NCBI GenBank assembly: GCA_902773445.1
Contig: CACYEU010000028.1
Coordinates: forward strand, 1-16,024
Direction of reading: 5' to 3'
Length of the DNA: 16,024 nucleotides
Origin: an uncultured Lachnospiraceae bacterium
Lineage (GTDB): Bacteria > Bacillota > Clostridia > Lachnospirales > Lachnospiraceae
The position numbers and the translations under genes are program-made. The notes below the pieces were generated by a model. It did no database searches. It was not told the origin of the DNA and worked only from the letters and a program-made list of their open reading frames with translations. Positions 14,085 to 16,024 of the stretch are shown in pieces. Every line of letters starts with the position of its first letter. The stretch's first letter is position 1.

Positions 14085-14125
14085 AAAAATGTTTAGAAGC
14101 GTCCATTTTCAAGTTGGGGTAATCA

Positions 14126-15085
14126 ATGACAAATAAGCCGATTTTAGTGGTAATGGCAGCCGGTATGGGAAGCCGGTACGGCGGTCTCAAACAGCTTGAC
14201 CCGGTCGATCAGCACGGGCATATCATCATGGATTTTTCAGTTTACGATGCCGTGCGCGCCGGATTCGGAAAAGTGATCTTTGTCATCAGAGAAGAACACG
14301 AAGAAGCTTTCAAAAGCCGGATCATAGACCGTATGAGAGCATTCGCAGACCGGAACAATGTAAAGCTTGAGACGGCTTTCCAGACGCTTGATCTGATGCC
14401 GGGAGAATCGGAATGCGCAGTCAGTATTCCTGAGGAGCGCGTCAAACCGTGGGGCACAGCACACGCTGTATTATGTACAAGAGAGCTGATCGATGCGCCG
14501 TTCGCGGTTATTAACGCCGATGATTACTACGGACCGGAAGGATTCAGGCTGCTCGCTGATTTCCTGACAGGGGATGCTGCTGATACCGAAAAAGACGGAA
14601 AAGCACATTATGCGATGGTTGGCTTTGAATTGTCGAAGACGGTGACCGACAACGGCTATGTATCGCGCGGCGTCTGCGAGGTCGGTGACGACGGATATCT
14701 GATCAGCGTGACCGAACGCGTTCATATCGAAAAGAGAAAAGACGGTATCGCATACACAGAGGATGACGGCAACAGCTGGATCAGCCTTCCGGAAGACGCG
14801 CGTGTTTCAATGAACCTCTGGGGATTTACAGAGGGATTTATTAATGAGATCGACCGCGGTTTCGCAAGATTTCTGAGAGATACGATGCCCGGCAATCCGC
14901 TCAAATGTGAATTCTATCTGCCGGCGGTCGTGACCGGAATGCTTGAGGCGGGAACAGCTGATGTCAAGGTCCTTCCCACGCCGGACAAATGGTACGGCGT
15001 TACCTATAAAGAAGACAAACCCGAGGTCGAATCTGCGATCGCGAGGTTAAAAGAACAGGGTCTCTATCCCGACAAACTGTTTTAA
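14126..15085 (+). CDS. NTP-transferase family nucleotidyltransferase (sugar-phosphate type)
   Basis: A 319-residue GT-A-like nucleotidyltransferase. The N-terminal signature VVMAAGMGSRYGGLKQLDPV (residues 8-27) binds the NTP through Gly13, Gly15, Arg17 and Lys22. GTAHAV (110-115) contacts the base and sugar, and NADDYYG (130-136) holds the metal-binding aspartates. Enzymes of this kind join a sugar-1-phosphate or other phospho-compound to a nucleotide. The sugar and the NTP cannot be read from the sequence, and no dedicated sugar pathway or glycosyltransferase is adjacent. The second half, with NLWGFTEGFINEI and a DKWYGVTY tail, is family-like but uninformative. The start has GGGG 8 bases upstream, a modest SD. 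Its stop overlaps the SD of the following peptidase gene, so the two are probably cotranscribed. Confidence 0.85.
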   Translation: MTNKPILVVMAAGMGSRYGGLKQLDPVDQHGHIIMDFSVYDAVRAGFGKVIFVIREEHEEAFKSRIIDRMRAFADRNNVKLETAFQTLDLMPGESECAVSIPEERVKPWGTAHAVLCTRELIDAPFAVINADDYYGPEGFRLLADFLTGDAADTEKDGKAHYAMVGFELSKTVTDNGYVSRGVCEVGDDGYLISVTERVHIEKRKDGIAYTEDDGNSWISLPEDARVSMNLWGFTEGFINEIDRGFARFLRDTMPGNPLKCEFYLPAVVTGMLEAGTADVKVLPTPDKWYGVTYKEDKPEVESAIARLKEQGLYPDKLF

Positions 15086-15097
15086 GGAGCCATACAG

Positions 15098-16024
15098 TTG
15101 CAACAACGAGTTATACGAGCTGAACACAGATTCAATATTCCTGATACGTACCGTCAGATCAAGAGGCAGATCCTGCCGGACTGCGATGCGGTCGGCTATC
15201 TGCTTGAACATACCAAAAGCGGTGCGCATATCGTTCTGATGGACACGGACGATAAGAACAGAACGTTCTATATCGCGTTCAGGACTCCGCCGACTGACAG
15301 CACCGGCGTGGCACATATCATGGAGCATTCGGTGTTGTGCGGATCAAAGAATTTTCCGCTGAAAGATCCGTTTGTAGAGCTTGGAAAGGGATCCCTCAAC
15401 ACGTTTTTAAATGCGATGACCTATCCCGATAAAACGGTCTATCCGGTCGCCAGCATGAACGATGCGGAATTTACGAATCTGATCAGCGTATATCTCGACG
15501 CAGTCTTTCATCCGTCGATCTATGACAATGAGCAGATCTTCAGGAAAGAGGGATGGCATTACGAGATCGATCCGAAGACCGATGCGCTGATCTATAACGG
15601 TATTGTCTATAATGAGATGAAGGGCGTGTTCTCATCGCCGGAAGGCGTCCTTGATTACGCGGCTTATAAGTCGCTGTTTCCGGATACTTCGTACGGGTGT
15701 GAGTCGGGCGGCGATCCGAAGGCGATTCCCGAACTGACATACGAAGGGTTTATCGATTTTCATAAGACCTGGTATCATCCGTCAAATGCCTATCTGTATC
15801 TGTACGGAGACCTCGATTTTGAGGCGCGGCTTACATGGCTTGACGATAACTATCTGTCATCTTATGAGCGAATCGAAGTCAATTCTGAGATCGCGAAGCA
15901 GGAAGCTTTTTCACAGATACAGCGGGCCGAGATCCCCTATTCGGTTTCCGAGGAGTCCGATCCGAAGGAGCAGGCATATTTCTCCTGGAATAAAGTTGTG
16001 TCGACAGCACTTGATCCGGAGACG
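15098..16024 (+). CDS. M16 family metallopeptidase, presequence-protease type (3' part outside the window)
   Basis: The first 309 residues of a zinc peptidase of the M16C (PreP/insulinase-like) group, large clamshell enzymes of about 970 residues that degrade peptides. Zinc-binding HxxEH is HIMEH at residues 73-77, followed by SVLCGSKNFPLKDPF. The distal zinc-ligand Glu173 lies in NGIVYNEMKGVFSSP, and the GSLNTFLNAMTYPDKTVYP segment is highly characteristic. The start is a TTG at 15098 with AAGGAG 8 bases upstream overlapping the stop of the preceding gene; there is no ATG in frame that keeps the conserved N-terminus, so the non-ATG start is favoured. No signal peptide is seen, so it is cytoplasmic. 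Its role is probably turnover of peptides. The gene runs off the right edge. Confidence 0.93.
   Translation, partial: MQQRVIRAEHRFNIPDTYRQIKRQILPDCDAVGYLLEHTKSGAHIVLMDTDDKNRTFYIAFRTPPTDSTGVAHIMEHSVLCGSKNFPLKDPFVELGKGSLNTFLNAMTYPDKTVYPVASMNDAEFTNLISVYLDAVFHPSIYDNEQIFRKEGWHYEIDPKTDALIYNGIVYNEMKGVFSSPEGVLDYAAYKSLFPDTSYGCESGGDPKAIPELTYEGFIDFHKTWYHPSNAYLYLYGDLDFEARLTWLDDNYLSSYERIEVNSEIAKQEAFSQIQRAEIPYSVSEESDPKEQAYFSWNKVVSTALDPET

Noticed and set aside
1..16024. CRISPR array, insertion sequence, phage or defence island
   Set aside because: No regularly spaced direct repeats, transposase or integrase, terminal inverted repeats or defence-type genes were seen on either strand.

Overview
The window looks like chromosomal DNA from a Firmicutes-type bacterium of mid GC content, probably an Erysipelotrichia or Clostridia relative. 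The grounds are the Shine-Dalgarno (SD) sequences close to AGGAGG, sigma-A-like promoters, a standard code with TGA used as stop, the secA-prfB adjacency and the family resemblance of the proteins. The genus is not determinable from sequence alone. There are no tRNA or rRNA genes, IS elements, phage genes or CRISPR arrays; this is ordinary core and near-core housekeeping DNA with a few unusual details.

Layout. (1) 1-776, minus strand: the 5' part of typA/bipA, a ribosome-associated GTPase. (2) 834-2718, plus strand: a promoter, then a Nim-like flavin-type small protein, a PnuC nicotinamide riboside transporter and a stand-alone NAD(P)H-hydrate epimerase, a small NAD supply and repair cluster. 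(3) 2699-4597, minus strand: a large unrecognised membrane protein with a Gly/Arg-rich N-terminus, convergent with and overlapping the epimerase gene by 20 bases. (4) 4701-12091, plus strand: one apparent operon, dapA-dapB-secA-prfB-hom-thrH, with gaps of 6-25 bases, a strong promoter in front and a perfect 14-bp-stem terminator behind. (5) 12110-13979, minus strand: a CYTH protein, a nicotinamidase-like cysteine hydrolase and an unrecognised membrane protein, sharing that terminator. (6) 14056-16024, plus strand: a sugar-type nucleotidyltransferase followed by the start of an M16 (presequence-protease type) metallopeptidase that runs off the end.

How the genes work together. The large operon combines lysine/peptidoglycan-precursor synthesis (DapA, DapB), the homoserine/threonine branch (Hom, ThrH as likely homoserine phosphotransferase), the Sec translocase motor and peptide release factor 2. 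The main oddity is prfB. It needs the classic +1 programmed frameshift, but the in-frame stop at the slippery site is UAA rather than the usual UGA, and the internal SD element is weakened. Because RF1 also reads UAA, the textbook RF2-only feedback loop should be altered.

Other points worth attention: the CYTH gene seems to be transcribed as a leaderless mRNA, four of five predicted promoters have extended -10 elements, Hom carries a degenerate ACT-like tail, and GATC is strongly over-represented inside coding sequence but not in the intergenic spacers.
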